Assembly (NCBI RefSeq): GCF_049720995.1
Contig: NZ_JBNASF010000006.1
Span: forward strand, 11,471-75,470
Reading direction: 5' to 3'
Source: Methanothermobacter sp049720995
GTDB taxonomy: Archaea; Methanobacteriota; Methanobacteria; Methanobacteriales; Methanothermobacteraceae
Length of the DNA stretch: 64,000 bases
The translations under genes and the position numbers were made by a program. Numbering within the stretch: position 1 is the stretch's first letter; every line of letters begins with the position of its first letter. The notes beneath the pieces were generated by a model. The model saw only the letters and a program-made list of their open reading frames with translations, was not told the origin of the DNA and searched no databases. Shown here one piece after another: positions 42,537 to 51,322 of this stretch.

Positions 42537-43466
42537 CTAAAACTCTGATGCAGCCTTCACCATGTTTCTGAGTTTGGCGAATGCCACCTCCCTTGGAAGT
42601 TTCCTCATTCCACAGTCAGGGTCTATGTAGAGGTTATCCTCCCCGACTATATCAGCACCCCTTTTAATAAGGTCTTTTATGGTATCAGTGGACTCAATCG
42701 CCTCCGTTGATGTGTCAACGCAGCCGAATCCCAGTTTTTTATCACCCCTCCATTTATCTGCCAGCACTTCAAGATTTGATGGTCTTCCTGCAAACTCAAG
42801 GTCCAGCATCTCAACGGGAAATGTGAGGAGTTCCCCAATAACCCCTCTGATGTCACCGCAGACATGGAGTGAGACATCAACATCAAGGGCCCCTGAAATG
42901 CGTTTAACAGCCCTTCTTGCTGCCCCCATATCCACCATACCCGTTGATAGGAATGGTTCATCTATCTGTATCATGACTGCCCCTGCATCCTGGAGGTGTT
43001 CCGCCTCGACTTTAAGGGCATCTGCCATATCCATAATTGCCTTCTCCCTCTTCTGGGGGCTGTAGAATCCCTCTATCCTTGAGGCGTGCACCATGGTGGA
43101 TGGTCCTGTGATTATCCCCTTAACACCCCCTGATTCATTATCTTTAAGTTTCCTGAGGATTCCCATTGCATATCTGAGGTCATCGGACCCTATAGACCCT
43201 GCGGGAGCTGTTATTCTTGAAAATATGATTGATACTCCATCCTTTACCGTCATGCCACCCATTGCCTCTGCAAAGTGGCCCACCATGTCCCCCCTCACCT
43301 GTCCATCTGAGATGATGTCAACCCCCGCCCTTACCTGGTCCCTCACGGCGGTCTCTATGGCAGGTCTGCAGGCATCATAGGATCCAATAAAACTTGAGAT
43401 TCGCTCCCTTAATGTTTCAGGTCCCCGGGGGGTTGCGGGGTAGCTTCCAACCACCGTTGTGATCAC
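42537..43466 (-). CDS. metE: Cobamide-dependent methionine synthase, MetE core type
   Basis: A 309-residue homologue of the C-terminal catalytic half of MetE. The zinc ligands for homocysteine are in VSLHVCGDIRG, and LYIDPDCGMRKLP supplies the second Cys. The archaeal enzyme is known to use methylcobalamin or a corrinoid protein instead of methyl-folate. I chose the GTG at 43466 (VITTVVGSYPATP), preceded by GGTGAT, which matches the known family N-terminus; the frame is open to a TTG at 43496. It lies in a tight run with DUF1894 and thyA. Confidence 0.92.
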   Translation of the reverse strand: MITTVVGSYPATPRGPETLRERISSFIGSYDACRPAIETAVRDQVRAGVDIISDGQVRGDMVGHFAEAMGGMTVKDGVSIIFSRITAPAGSIGSDDLRYAMGILRKLKDNESGGVKGIITGPSTMVHASRIEGFYSPQKREKAIMDMADALKVEAEHLQDAGAVMIQIDEPFLSTGMVDMGAARRAVKRISGALDVDVSLHVCGDIRGVIGELLTFPVEMLDLEFAGRPSNLEVLADKWRGDKKLGFGCVDTSTEAIESTDTIKDLIKRGADIVGEDNLYIDPDCGMRKLPREVAFAKLRNMVKAASEF

Positions 43467-43476
43467 TCTATCACCG

Positions 43477-43782
43477 TCAGTGCTCTGCAACTTCAATTAT
43501 TCTCTCTATTTCATCTTCATCGACGGGTATCTCTATGACAGCTGTTCCATAGCAGGGCTTTGTGTAGGGTATCATCACGGTTGAACGCTCCCTATCTATA
43601 CCCAGAGGTACCGGGGGTATGCCTATTATCCTTGCACCCAGTATCTTCTCGCCTGGCCTTATATGGACAACCATTTTTGCCTTTTTCTCAATGAAGGCTG
43701 CGCATTCCCTGAACCCTGAACGGGTCATGTGGATTTCATAGTCGTCGGACTGCTGCAGGTAGGTCTCTATGCAGAATGACAT
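43477..43782 (-). CDS. DUF1894-like methanogen protein
   Basis: A 101-residue protein found essentially in methanogens. It begins SFCIETYLQQSDDYEIHM and has a conserved middle, VVHIRPGEKILGARIIGIPP, and YTKPCYGTAVIEIPVDEDE. I assign it to DUF1894 from its partner, context and size. Its ATG overlaps the stop of the DUF1890 gene by one base (TGATG). Strict pairing with DUF1890 suggests a complex. Function unknown. Confidence 0.78.
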   Translation of the reverse strand: MSFCIETYLQQSDDYEIHMTRSGFRECAAFIEKKAKMVVHIRPGEKILGARIIGIPPVPLGIDRERSTVMIPYTKPCYGTAVIEIPVDEDEIERIIEVAEH

Positions 43783-44237
43783 CAGATCTCCTCCAGGAAT
43801 CTGTCTATCCTCACCCTCAGTGGGGCGGGGTTGTGGTGTGCCCTTGCGGCTATTATGCCGGCTTCTGTACCTTCCATCACCGCATCAACCAGTTTTTCAA
43901 GGGTATCTGCATCTCTTTCAAATACAACTGCCAGTGTTTCTGTATTAAGTATCCCTGCAAAGGTTGCAAGGTATGCAGCAGCAGCATCATTGGGTACAAA
44001 GCCTACAAGGAATTCATAGTCCCCTTCAGATAGTTCATTGAGGCAGGAGTCAAGGTCGGTGAGTTCACCAGTGTATACACCCTCTGGATCCGCAACCTGC
44101 ACAAGCCTTATTGCAGCGGGATTTGCTGTTATGGTGACACTGAACCCCTTCTTCCTGAGTATGTGTGATGTGTAAATTGCTATGGGAACCTGCACCGGGG
44201 ACTCCGGGCATCCGAGTACCATCAAAGCTTTCTTCAT
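43782..44237 (-). CDS. DUF1890-like methanogen protein
   Basis: A 151-residue Rossmann-like protein: KKALMVLGCPESPVQVPIAI at the N-terminus, GFSVTITANPAAIRLVQVAD, and EFLVGFVPNDAAAAYLATF, ending LRVRIDRFLEEI. I take it as DUF1890, a methanogen-only family with a solved structure but no known function. The ATG at 44237 has GGGAG eight bases before; a GTG at 44246 is possible. It sits between the membrane protein gene and DUF1894 in the one-carbon run. Confidence 0.8.
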   Translation of the reverse strand: MKKALMVLGCPESPVQVPIAIYTSHILRKKGFSVTITANPAAIRLVQVADPEGVYTGELTDLDSCLNELSEGDYEFLVGFVPNDAAAAYLATFAGILNTETLAVVFERDADTLEKLVDAVMEGTEAGIIAARAHHNPAPLRVRIDRFLEEI

Positions 44238-44257
44238 CCTATACACTCCCTGAATAC

Positions 44258-45334
44258 TTATTCCTTCACCCCGAATATGGTGGCGAATATGAGTGAGCTG
44301 AGAAATATGAATGTCATGAGCGCTGTCCCGTTTATTGTCCTGTTTATTATGAATAGTCCTATGAGGGCCTGGGACATGAAGGCTGCAAGTGCACCTGTGA
44401 GGAGGACCTCCCTTCCAAGGTATGTTTTTGAGCCATTTTCCCTCATATCACGGTACATGTGGAGCATCCGAAGGCCCATGATGATGATGCCGGCACACCA
44501 GATTAAAAGGAAGAGCATTGTAATGTAACCAAAGTCATATGCCCATCCAAATATTCCAGGCACCATGTAATCTATCACATCCTTCTTGTTGACCAGTATG
44601 CCGTAGAAGACCGGGAAGGGGAGGCCAAAGAAGAGTATAAGCTGGAGTGGCAGTGAAATGTAGCCATCTGCAAATCCGCTTGAGAGTTCACCCCAGTAGG
44701 ATGACATGGGGTTATGTCCAAGGAGGGTGGTGTTCTTGAGTACAAGTTTGAGGCTTGGAAGTGAAAAGGTCTCAAGCCTCTCTATACGGAGAAGGGGGCT
44801 TAAAACAGGCATCTGGAGTATCCTTGAGAGTAACTCCAGCCCCCCAAATCCTGCGACCGCAATGAAAGCAAAACCCAGAACCCTCTTAACTGTTATGATG
44901 GACTTCTGCCTCATGGACTTTGATATGAGGAAAAAACCTATCAGCAGTCCCAGGAGCCATAGTAGAAGGAATGATCTGTGCATGAGACCCCCAAAAACAG
45001 TGATACCCGCCATAAGGATATAAACGAATCCCCTGAGTCCCCTTACATCAACCCCGGACTCCTCCATGATTGCAAGGGCTGCAAGTGATGATATGGTAAC
45101 AAGGAGTGCTATGGGACCAAATGGGTGTGTGAATTCACTCTGCCCGAAGGACATGAAGAGCGCCACAACATCAAGGCCAAATATTATATTGAATCCTATC
45201 CCCAGCACCAGGCAGAGGAACAGTATCATGCTGAGGGAAAGGGGTGCCAGGTTCAGCAGGAATATCATGGCCGCATACATTATGATGCCGACCTCGACTA
45301 TGAACTGAAGGTGATTCTGTGCTATGAGGGCCAA
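44258..45334 (-). CDS. Polytopic membrane protein, unknown function
   Basis: A 358-residue protein with about ten predicted membrane helices (for example IIMYAAMIFLLNLAPLSLSM, FGPIALLVTISSLAALAIM, SLPLQLILFFGLPFPVFYGI). A longer soluble loop lies between about residues 180 and 215 (LRIERLETFSLPSLKLVL). The TTG start has an excellent GGAGG six bases upstream. I do not recognise the family; transporter or polymerase-like functions are both possible. It leads the run that includes DUF1890, DUF1894, metE, thyA and mch. Confidence 0.75.
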   Translation of the reverse strand: MALIAQNHLQFIVEVGIIMYAAMIFLLNLAPLSLSMILFLCLVLGIGFNIIFGLDVVALFMSFGQSEFTHPFGPIALLVTISSLAALAIMEESGVDVRGLRGFVYILMAGITVFGGLMHRSFLLLWLLGLLIGFFLISKSMRQKSIITVKRVLGFAFIAVAGFGGLELLSRILQMPVLSPLLRIERLETFSLPSLKLVLKNTTLLGHNPMSSYWGELSSGFADGYISLPLQLILFFGLPFPVFYGILVNKKDVIDYMVPGIFGWAYDFGYITMLFLLIWCAGIIIMGLRMLHMYRDMRENGSKTYLGREVLLTGALAAFMSQALIGLFIINRTINGTALMTFIFLSSLIFATIFGVKE

Positions 45335-45462
45335 TTTAATCCTCCAGAAATTTATCAGATTATCAGATACATCCTTATTTGGGGGTCATCTTAAAAAGTT
45401 TTTCCGGACCCATAGCAACCATGCTGGGATAAGAGTGATGTATTCCCTGCGGTCTTCCAGCA

Positions 45463-45948
45463 TCAGATCAGCCTTCTGAATACCACCATGTCTTCACCGG
45501 GACCATTGTAATCTGCCAACGCCTTCACGGGACCCGCATCAACGGTTTCACCATTCTCAACCGCCCTGAACCCATTTTTAAGGTAAAATCTTATCGCCCT
45601 CTGGTTAACCGGTTTTGTTATAAGGTATATCACATGAACACCCTTCTGCTCCACAGTTTCCGTGAAGACCTCAAGAAGCCGGGATGCCACGCCCATTCCC
45701 CTGAGCTGTGGTGAGACACACAGAAGATGAATGTATGCCTCATCAGGGTTGTCCTGGGATATGAATCCCAGAAGAAAGCCCCTGATTCTTCCATCCTCCT
45801 CTGCAACAAAGGAGGTGCTGCTGAAGAACCTTGTGAAGATGTGGTAGATGGAGTTCCTCTCTGTAACCATGGGGGGACATCTAAATGCCAGTTGGGCTAT
45901 TGCAGTGAAATCCTCCTCCCTCACGTTCCTTAAGATCAAACCAACCAC
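45463..45948 (-). CDS. GNAT family N-acetyltransferase
   Basis: A 161-residue acetyltransferase with the fold's four motifs: LRNVREEDFTAIAQLAF, GFLLGFISQDNPDEAYIHLL, the acetyl-CoA loop VSPQLRGMGVASRLLEVF and NQRAIRFYLKNGFRAVENG. It resembles N-terminal (RimI-like) acetyltransferases but lacks clear specificity marks. GTG 45948 is the longest start; TTG 45939 has a better GGTGG site. Single gene, upstream of tRNA-Ala on the opposite strand. Confidence 0.85.
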   Translation of the reverse strand: MVGLILRNVREEDFTAIAQLAFRCPPMVTERNSIYHIFTRFFSSTSFVAEEDGRIRGFLLGFISQDNPDEAYIHLLCVSPQLRGMGVASRLLEVFTETVEQKGVHVIYLITKPVNQRAIRFYLKNGFRAVENGETVDAGPVKALADYNGPGEDMVVFRRLI

Positions 45949-45987
45949 CCGGATATATTATGAGCTGGAGAACTGTTAAAGGGTTAA

Positions 45988-45998
45988 GTTTAAATATG
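45988..45998 (+). promoter_or_regulatory. TATA box of tRNA-Ala
   Basis: GTTTAAATATG lies about 27 bases before the expected transcript start, some 10 bases ahead of the tRNA gene at 46024, the normal spacing for an archaeal stable-RNA promoter. Confidence 0.6.
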
Positions 45999-46023
45999 AA
46001 AAGACTTAATGTATACTGTGTTG

Positions 46024-46098
<75 letters not shown>

Positions 46099-46103
46099 CA
46101 ATT

Positions 46104-47141
46104 CTACCTTTTAAGTCCCGAATCAGCGGCCTCATAGACACTGTCAATTATTATTCTGAAAAGGTCGTCTGTCTTGATTTCCTTCGTACCCTTTCGTGAA
46201 ACAAGAAGCCTCAGTGCCAAGTTGACTATCTCATCAACATCGGTTGACCTGTACATCAGCCCGTTCTCAATGTAGAACCTGTCAACCGAAAGCGGCTTTC
46301 CAGGGTAACAGGATATGACCGGCGTGCCGAGTAGGGCGGCCTCCCTGTTCATGGTGCCCCCTGCCCCGATTACAAGGTCGCACCTCTTCATGAGGCTGAA
46401 TGTGTCAACCGGCGGCTTGATTATGGTGACGTTATCATATCCCCTGAAGATCTCCTCCTGTTCCCTGAACCTTGGGATGATGAGTATGTTGGCGTAATCC
46501 TTTAGAACCTCCACTATCGGCGTGAGCACAGATTCATGGCAGTCAGCATCCAGATAGGAGGCCAGGGATGGTTCCGGCCTCATGAGTATGGTCTTCTCCC
46601 TTTCAAGTTTCAGGTTCAGGTCCTCAAAGATGTTCTCATTGTACTCAAAGTTCTGGAAGTGGATTATCTCAGATGACCCCCTGTACCTCGTTATCCTGTT
46701 GGGGTCAGCCCCTGTCTTCATTATATCCCATAGATCAATGACCTCAGGCATGATTATATGATCACAGAGTGGGAGTGTCAGCTTGTTGGCTGCAAGGGCA
46801 TGCTCATTGTCCAGTACATAGACACTGGGGATTCCAAGACCAAATGTGACCCTTGGAAGCTCTATCGAATGTTTTGAAAGGCCGACATCAGGTTTCTCTT
46901 CACTTATAAATTTTGAGAGCTTGTAGGCCCTCTTTGTACTCTCAAGAAGCTTTTCAGAAAGGGTGACGCCGTGTTTACCTATCGAGGTGAATTCAAAGCC
47001 AAAGAGGTTCATGAGCCTGTGGATATCTCCGAACTTCCTTGCTGTTATGATCACATCCTCCCCCTCGTCCTGGAGGTGGGTGATGATGTCCCTGAAAAAC
47101 CTCACATGGGGGGCATTTGTAATGTCAATCCATACCTTCAA
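46104..47141 (-). CDS. DUF354 glycosyltransferase-like protein
   Basis: About 345 residues with a GT-B-like two-domain shape related to UDP-GlcNAc 2-epimerases. The N-terminus is KVWIDITNAPHVRFFRDI; the C-terminal domain has RCDLVIGAGGTMNREAALLG, as in nucleotide-sugar enzymes. The TTG at 47141 gives the usual family start and has GGTGATC just before; the frame runs to 47153. It follows hypB closely, though its link to hydrogenase maturation is not obvious. Substrate unknown; glycan or lipid work is likely. Confidence 0.82.
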   Translation of the reverse strand: MKVWIDITNAPHVRFFRDIITHLQDEGEDVIITARKFGDIHRLMNLFGFEFTSIGKHGVTLSEKLLESTKRAYKLSKFISEEKPDVGLSKHSIELPRVTFGLGIPSVYVLDNEHALAANKLTLPLCDHIIMPEVIDLWDIMKTGADPNRITRYRGSSEIIHFQNFEYNENIFEDLNLKLEREKTILMRPEPSLASYLDADCHESVLTPIVEVLKDYANILIIPRFREQEEIFRGYDNVTIIKPPVDTFSLMKRCDLVIGAGGTMNREAALLGTPVISCYPGKPLSVDRFYIENGLMYRSTDVDEIVNLALRLLVSRKGTKEIKTDDLFRIIIDSVYEAADSGLKR

Positions 47142-47159
47142 GGGGATCACCATAAAATT

Positions 47160-47813
47160 TCAATCCGCCATGGCATCCTCAATGGCATCAATTATCTCCT
47201 GAACACCCTCACCGGTTTTGAGACTGGTCTTAAGCACCATTACATCGGGGTTGATATTCTTAACATCCTCAACCATCTTATCAAGATCTGCACCAACCGC
47301 ATCTGCAAGGTCGGCCTTGTTGATAACCACGAGGTCTGCCTCCCTGAATATGAGGGGGTGCTTCTCCACCGTATCATCGCCCTCTGTGGAGCTCACCACA
47401 ACGATCCTCATATGTGATCCAAGGTCGAAGTCCACCGGGCATATGAGGTTACCAACGTTTTCAATGAAAAGGATGTCCACATCATCAAGGGGAAGATCCT
47501 CCAGTGCGTGTTCAACGAGATGAGCGTCAAGGTGGCATTCCTTGCCTGTGTTCAGCCCGACAACCGGGACGCCGTAACTTTCGAACCTCCCCGCGTCAAA
47601 TTTGCTTATAACATCCCCTGCAATGACCGCAACCTTCCTGTCCATGTTCTCAATGAGCCTCTCTATGAGTGTTGTCTTCCCTGATCCTATTGCGCCAAGG
47701 AAATCAACTGCAAAGACATCTGACCTGTCAAGGCGCCTCTGGTTTTTCCTGGCAAGTTTTCTGTTTGCAAGGAGAATATCATTCTGAATTTCAACCTCTG
47801 CTATCTTATGCAT
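47160..47813 (-). CDS. hypB: Hydrogenase/urease nickel incorporation GTPase HypB
   Basis: A 217-residue SIMIBI-class GTPase that delivers nickel to [NiFe]-hydrogenases with HypA. Motifs are the P-loop FLGAIGSGKTTLIERL, the metal-site TGKECHLDAHLV with its Cys-His pair, FIENVGNLICPVDFDLG and the base motif VVINKADLAD. The His-rich N-terminal extension found in some bacteria is absent. The ATG follows GGAGGAATTCC, 12 bases after hypA. Confidence 0.96.
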   Translation of the reverse strand: MHKIAEVEIQNDILLANRKLARKNQRRLDRSDVFAVDFLGAIGSGKTTLIERLIENMDRKVAVIAGDVISKFDAGRFESYGVPVVGLNTGKECHLDAHLVEHALEDLPLDDVDILFIENVGNLICPVDFDLGSHMRIVVVSSTEGDDTVEKHPLIFREADLVVINKADLADAVGADLDKMVEDVKNINPDVMVLKTSLKTGEGVQEIIDAIEDAMAD

Positions 47814-47825
47814 GGAATTCCTCCT

Positions 47826-48194
47826 TTATTCCTTCTTCTCAATCTTTATGTTCTTAACGTTGCATTCCCTGCCAGCCCTCACCTGGAATTCATGTCCCCC
47901 GCATTCAGGGCAGCTTATAACCGGGGCAAGGTGGTCAAGTTCATCGGCCTCAACCACGCCCTCATATCCGCATTCGCATTCTATTTCAGCAGGGACAACC
48001 TCAAGGTTAAAATTCGCCCCCTCAAGTATTGTGCCCTCGCTGAGGACCTCCAGCATGAATATGATCTGTTCAGGGTTAAGTAGAGTTAGCTGACCGATCT
48101 CAACCGTGACCTCCAGGACCTCAACTGCATCGTTCTTCTCTGCAGCATCGATGACGGTCCTCACAATTGCATCGGCCATGGATAGTTCATGCAA
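47826..48194 (-). CDS. hypA: Hydrogenase nickel chaperone HypA
   Basis: A 122-residue zinc-containing nickel chaperone. The zinc site is two pairs, CECG and CPECGG. HypA needs the N-terminal Met-His-Glu for nickel binding, and a TTG at 48194 gives exactly MHELSMADAIV, with AGGTGA five bases before it. The longer frame from a GTG at 48203 would place MKW before the His and spoil the site, so the TTG is the better start. It is first in the hypA-hypB-DUF354 run. Confidence 0.95.
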   Translation of the reverse strand: MHELSMADAIVRTVIDAAEKNDAVEVLEVTVEIGQLTLLNPEQIIFMLEVLSEGTILEGANFNLEVVPAEIECECGYEGVVEADELDHLAPVISCPECGGHEFQVRAGRECNVKNIKIEKKE

Positions 48195-48285
48195 CCATTT
48201 CACCTCTCTGGTCTGACAAAATTTTATAATTAGAATTAATAGAGTTATCTATATAAAAATTGTTAATCATGCATGGTGATTTTTC

Positions 48286-49140
48286 ATGATAATAGGTTGT
48301 TCAGCATCACAGAAACTGGCTGCCAGCGTTGCAGATTTGCTTGATGATAGACTGTGTCCAGTTGAAACCCGTAAATTCCCTGACGGGGAGCGTTATATCC
48401 GTGTTAAGGGCGAGGTTGATGGTGAGGTCACCGTTGTTCAGTCAACAGGTTACCCTCAGGATGAAAACCTCATGGAACTCCTCTTCATGATGGAGAACCT
48501 TAAGGATCTTGGGGCGGATTATGTACGGGCTGTGGTACCCTACTTCGGTTACGGGAGGCAGGAGCGGCGCTTCAAAGGTGGTGAGGCTGTGTCAGCCAGA
48601 ATAGTTGCCCACCTCCTCGAGGCCGCTGGTGCAGATGAGATCATAACTGTGAATCTCCATGAGAACTGTCTCAGCGAATTCTTCACCATACCTGTAACTG
48701 AACTTTCTGCCATGCCCCTCATAGCCAGGCACATTTCATTCCTGGATGATCCTGTGATCATCGCACCCGATAAGGGTGCTATGGACCATGCCAGGGAGGT
48801 CAGCAGCATACTTGGATGTGAATGCGATTACATGGAGAAGGTTAGACTTTCCCCTGAAACCGTTGAGACCCGGGTGCGGGACCTGGATGTTGAGGGGATG
48901 GACGCCGTGGTGGTGGATGACATCATAAGTACCGGTGGTACGATTGTGAACGCCGCAGGAATTTTAAGAAACTGCGGGGCCTCAAGCATAACCGTGTGCT
49001 GTGTCCACCCTGTTCTGGTGGAGGATGCCCTGCTCAAGATATTCTCTGCAGGTGTTGAGCGGGTGATTGCAACGGACACCCTGAAATCTGAGGTGAGTGA
49101 GATCTCGGTGGCTCCTCTGATTGCAGAGGCCATGAAATAA
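48286..49140 (+). CDS. prs: Ribose-phosphate pyrophosphokinase (PRPP synthetase)
   Basis: A 284-residue enzyme that makes PRPP from ribose-5-phosphate and ATP for nucleotide, His and Trp synthesis. Motifs are FPDGERYIRVKGEV, PYFGYGRQERRFKGGE, VIIAPDKGAMDHARE and the PRPP loop VVVDDIISTGGTIVNAAGI. Its length is at the short end, as in other methanogen enzymes. It diverges from hypA across an 83-bp spacer that includes TTATCTATATAAAAATTG near 48245, a TATA box. Confidence 0.95.
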   Translation: MIIGCSASQKLAASVADLLDDRLCPVETRKFPDGERYIRVKGEVDGEVTVVQSTGYPQDENLMELLFMMENLKDLGADYVRAVVPYFGYGRQERRFKGGEAVSARIVAHLLEAAGADEIITVNLHENCLSEFFTIPVTELSAMPLIARHISFLDDPVIIAPDKGAMDHAREVSSILGCECDYMEKVRLSPETVETRVRDLDVEGMDAVVVDDIISTGGTIVNAAGILRNCGASSITVCCVHPVLVEDALLKIFSAGVERVIATDTLKSEVSEISVAPLIAEAMK

Positions 49141-49248
49141 TTTTTTTATTCCAGACCTAAAGGTGGACCCTTTACTACTAAAAGGACCCGTCTCCATTGA
49201 AAACCTTCGAAATTGAAATGGGAAAAAGTCCAGCCCCTTCGGAAAAAA

Positions 49249-51183
49249 TCAGTGCATGGCTGGCTTCTTCATGATTGAGGGTACTATATCGCTTATTTTC
49301 TGCATCCTCTCAAGTAGGCTCTCCTTGCCCTTACCAATGAGGGCGTGTTCCAGGACATCACCGAGGGTCTCAACGGGTATTATCTCAACCTTATCCTCAT
49401 ACCTCTTCTCAATCATGACATCCCCCATATTGGAGGCGGGTATGAGTACCTTCTTTATTCCTGCCTCTGCAGCTGCCTCTATCTTCCCTGTAACCCCACC
49501 CACAGGGAGCACATCACCACGTATGCTCAGTGAGCCTGTCAGGGCGACTGACTGATCCACGGGTATCTCCTCAAGGGCTGATATGACTGCCGTTGCCACT
49601 GAGACGCTTGCACTGTCACCCTCCACACCATCGTATGCCTGGAGGAACTGGATGTGTATGTCATAGTTGGATATGTCTGTACCTGTGTATTTCTTGATTA
49701 GGGCGCTTACGTTCTGAACCGCCTCACGGGCGATCTCACCCAGTTTACCTGTTGCGATTATCCTGCCCTCCTCCTTGCTCTGAGCTGGGGCTGCCTCTGC
49801 AGCTATCGGGAGGATGATACCGCTCCTGTCACCGATTATTGCAAGCCCATTGACACGTCCAACCTCGCCTCCCTCTGATTTGAAGACACTGTACTTCTTC
49901 TTCTGTACAATGTATCGGTCTGCGATCTGCTGTTCGAGGGTCCTTGAAAGTTTCTTTGCCTCCATAACATCGCTGGTCTCAACCAGTTCAGCGCCTCGAC
50001 TCTTGGCAATGTCCCCCGCAGCCCTCACAAGACCCCCAAGTTCACGGAGTTTGAGTGTGAGTGAATCCTTCTTACCGGCCCTCCTCTGGGCCTCCCTTAT
50101 TATCTCCTCTATGGCCTCCCTGCTGAAGTGAGGGATCCTTCCATCCTTTTCAACTTCCTGTGCAACGAACTGGACAAGTTTGTCCCTGTTTTCAGGTGTA
50201 TCGGGCATTGTGTCCTTCATGAAGACCTCGTAACCGTATCCCCTTATCCTTGAGCGGAGGGCAGGGTGCATGCCCTCAAGCACCTGAAGGTTACCTGATG
50301 CCACAAGAACAAAGTCACATGGGACTGCCTGTGAGCGCACCATTGCACCGCTGCTTGTCTCGCTCTGACCCGTAATTGAGTACTTCTTCTCCTGCATTGC
50401 TGTTAGGAGTTCCTGCTGGGTCTTCATCTTCATGGTCCCTATCTCGTCTATGTAGAGGACCCCCTTGTTGGCCCTGTGTATCATCCCGGCCTCGACCCTC
50501 TCATGTGCAGGGGTGCCCAGGCCTCCTGACTGGTATGGGTCGTGCCTCACATCCCCCAGGAGCGCACCTGCATGGGCACCGGTTGCATCCACAAATGGGG
50601 CAACCTGCCTTCCCTCATTGTTGACCAGGAGTTTAGGCACCATGACTGTGTTCCTTGGCCTGAACTGCTGGAGGGCCAGGAAGACTATACCCGCTGCTAT
50701 TATGGCTGCAAGGAACTGATTAACCATGAACCCGAGGACAAGGATGAATGATATTATGAGCATCATGAAGAGGTTCTTCTTCTCATCCTGTGCCCTGGCC
50801 CGGTTCTTGTGGTTCATCACGATTTTCCTGCCCTCCCCGGCGGGTACGGTGCCAATGAGGGGGTTGTTAGGGTCATCTATATTGGGGTAAACCAGTATGT
50901 CCTGGAGTTTTTCCCGGGGCAGGAGTTCTGCCATTGCCTTGGCCAGCATTGATTTGCCGACCCCTGGTTCACCTATCAATAATACGTTACGTCTCTGTTC
51001 TGCAGCCTTTTTTATGGTCTCAACTGCCTCTTCCTGACCTATGATCTGATCTATGAGTCTTTCAGGGACATCTATATCCTTTGAGGTTTCATATGAAAGG
51101 CTCCTCCCTGATTCCCTCTTATCATCTGTACTTTCATATGAAACAGATTCTTCAATTCTGAAGTTTTTAATGGTGGGTTTCAT
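49249..51183 (-). CDS. lonB: Archaeal Lon protease (LonB)
   Basis: A 644-residue membrane-tethered AAA+ protease. The Walker A is LLIGEPGVGKSMLAKAM and the Walker B is GVLYIDEIGTM. Two membrane helices (MMLIISFILVLGFMVNQFL and AIIAAGIVFLALQQF) are inserted between them, which is diagnostic of LonB. The C-terminal protease domain has the catalytic Ser in EGDSASVSVATAV and Lys in VGGVTGKIEAAAEAGIKK. It degrades abnormal proteins at the inner face of the membrane. The N-terminal 40 residues are charged and unlike the family core. Confidence 0.96.
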   Translation of the reverse strand: MKPTIKNFRIEESVSYESTDDKRESGRSLSYETSKDIDVPERLIDQIIGQEEAVETIKKAAEQRRNVLLIGEPGVGKSMLAKAMAELLPREKLQDILVYPNIDDPNNPLIGTVPAGEGRKIVMNHKNRARAQDEKKNLFMMLIISFILVLGFMVNQFLAAIIAAGIVFLALQQFRPRNTVMVPKLLVNNEGRQVAPFVDATGAHAGALLGDVRHDPYQSGGLGTPAHERVEAGMIHRANKGVLYIDEIGTMKMKTQQELLTAMQEKKYSITGQSETSSGAMVRSQAVPCDFVLVASGNLQVLEGMHPALRSRIRGYGYEVFMKDTMPDTPENRDKLVQFVAQEVEKDGRIPHFSREAIEEIIREAQRRAGKKDSLTLKLRELGGLVRAAGDIAKSRGAELVETSDVMEAKKLSRTLEQQIADRYIVQKKKYSVFKSEGGEVGRVNGLAIIGDRSGIILPIAAEAAPAQSKEEGRIIATGKLGEIAREAVQNVSALIKKYTGTDISNYDIHIQFLQAYDGVEGDSASVSVATAVISALEEIPVDQSVALTGSLSIRGDVLPVGGVTGKIEAAAEAGIKKVLIPASNMGDVMIEKRYEDKVEIIPVETLGDVLEHALIGKGKESLLERMQKISDIVPSIMKKPAMH

Positions 51184-51322
51184 TTCTATTCGAATGCCTC
51201 CATTAAGTGAAGTGGTTAAAATAAAATCACAGTTTACTGTTATCCCTTCTGCCTAAAATATTTTACTTACAAATTTTTATTTTAATTTATGGTGATGTCA
51301 CTTATAAAGGTATCTCCAGGGG

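Noticed and set aside
42537..43496. TTG start for MetE at 43496
   Set aside because: It overlaps the upstream gene and adds residues absent from the family; GTG 43466 with GGTGAT fits.
48195..48203. GTG start for HypA
   Set aside because: It would place three residues before the Met-His-Glu nickel-binding N-terminus; the TTG at 48194 gives the required start.
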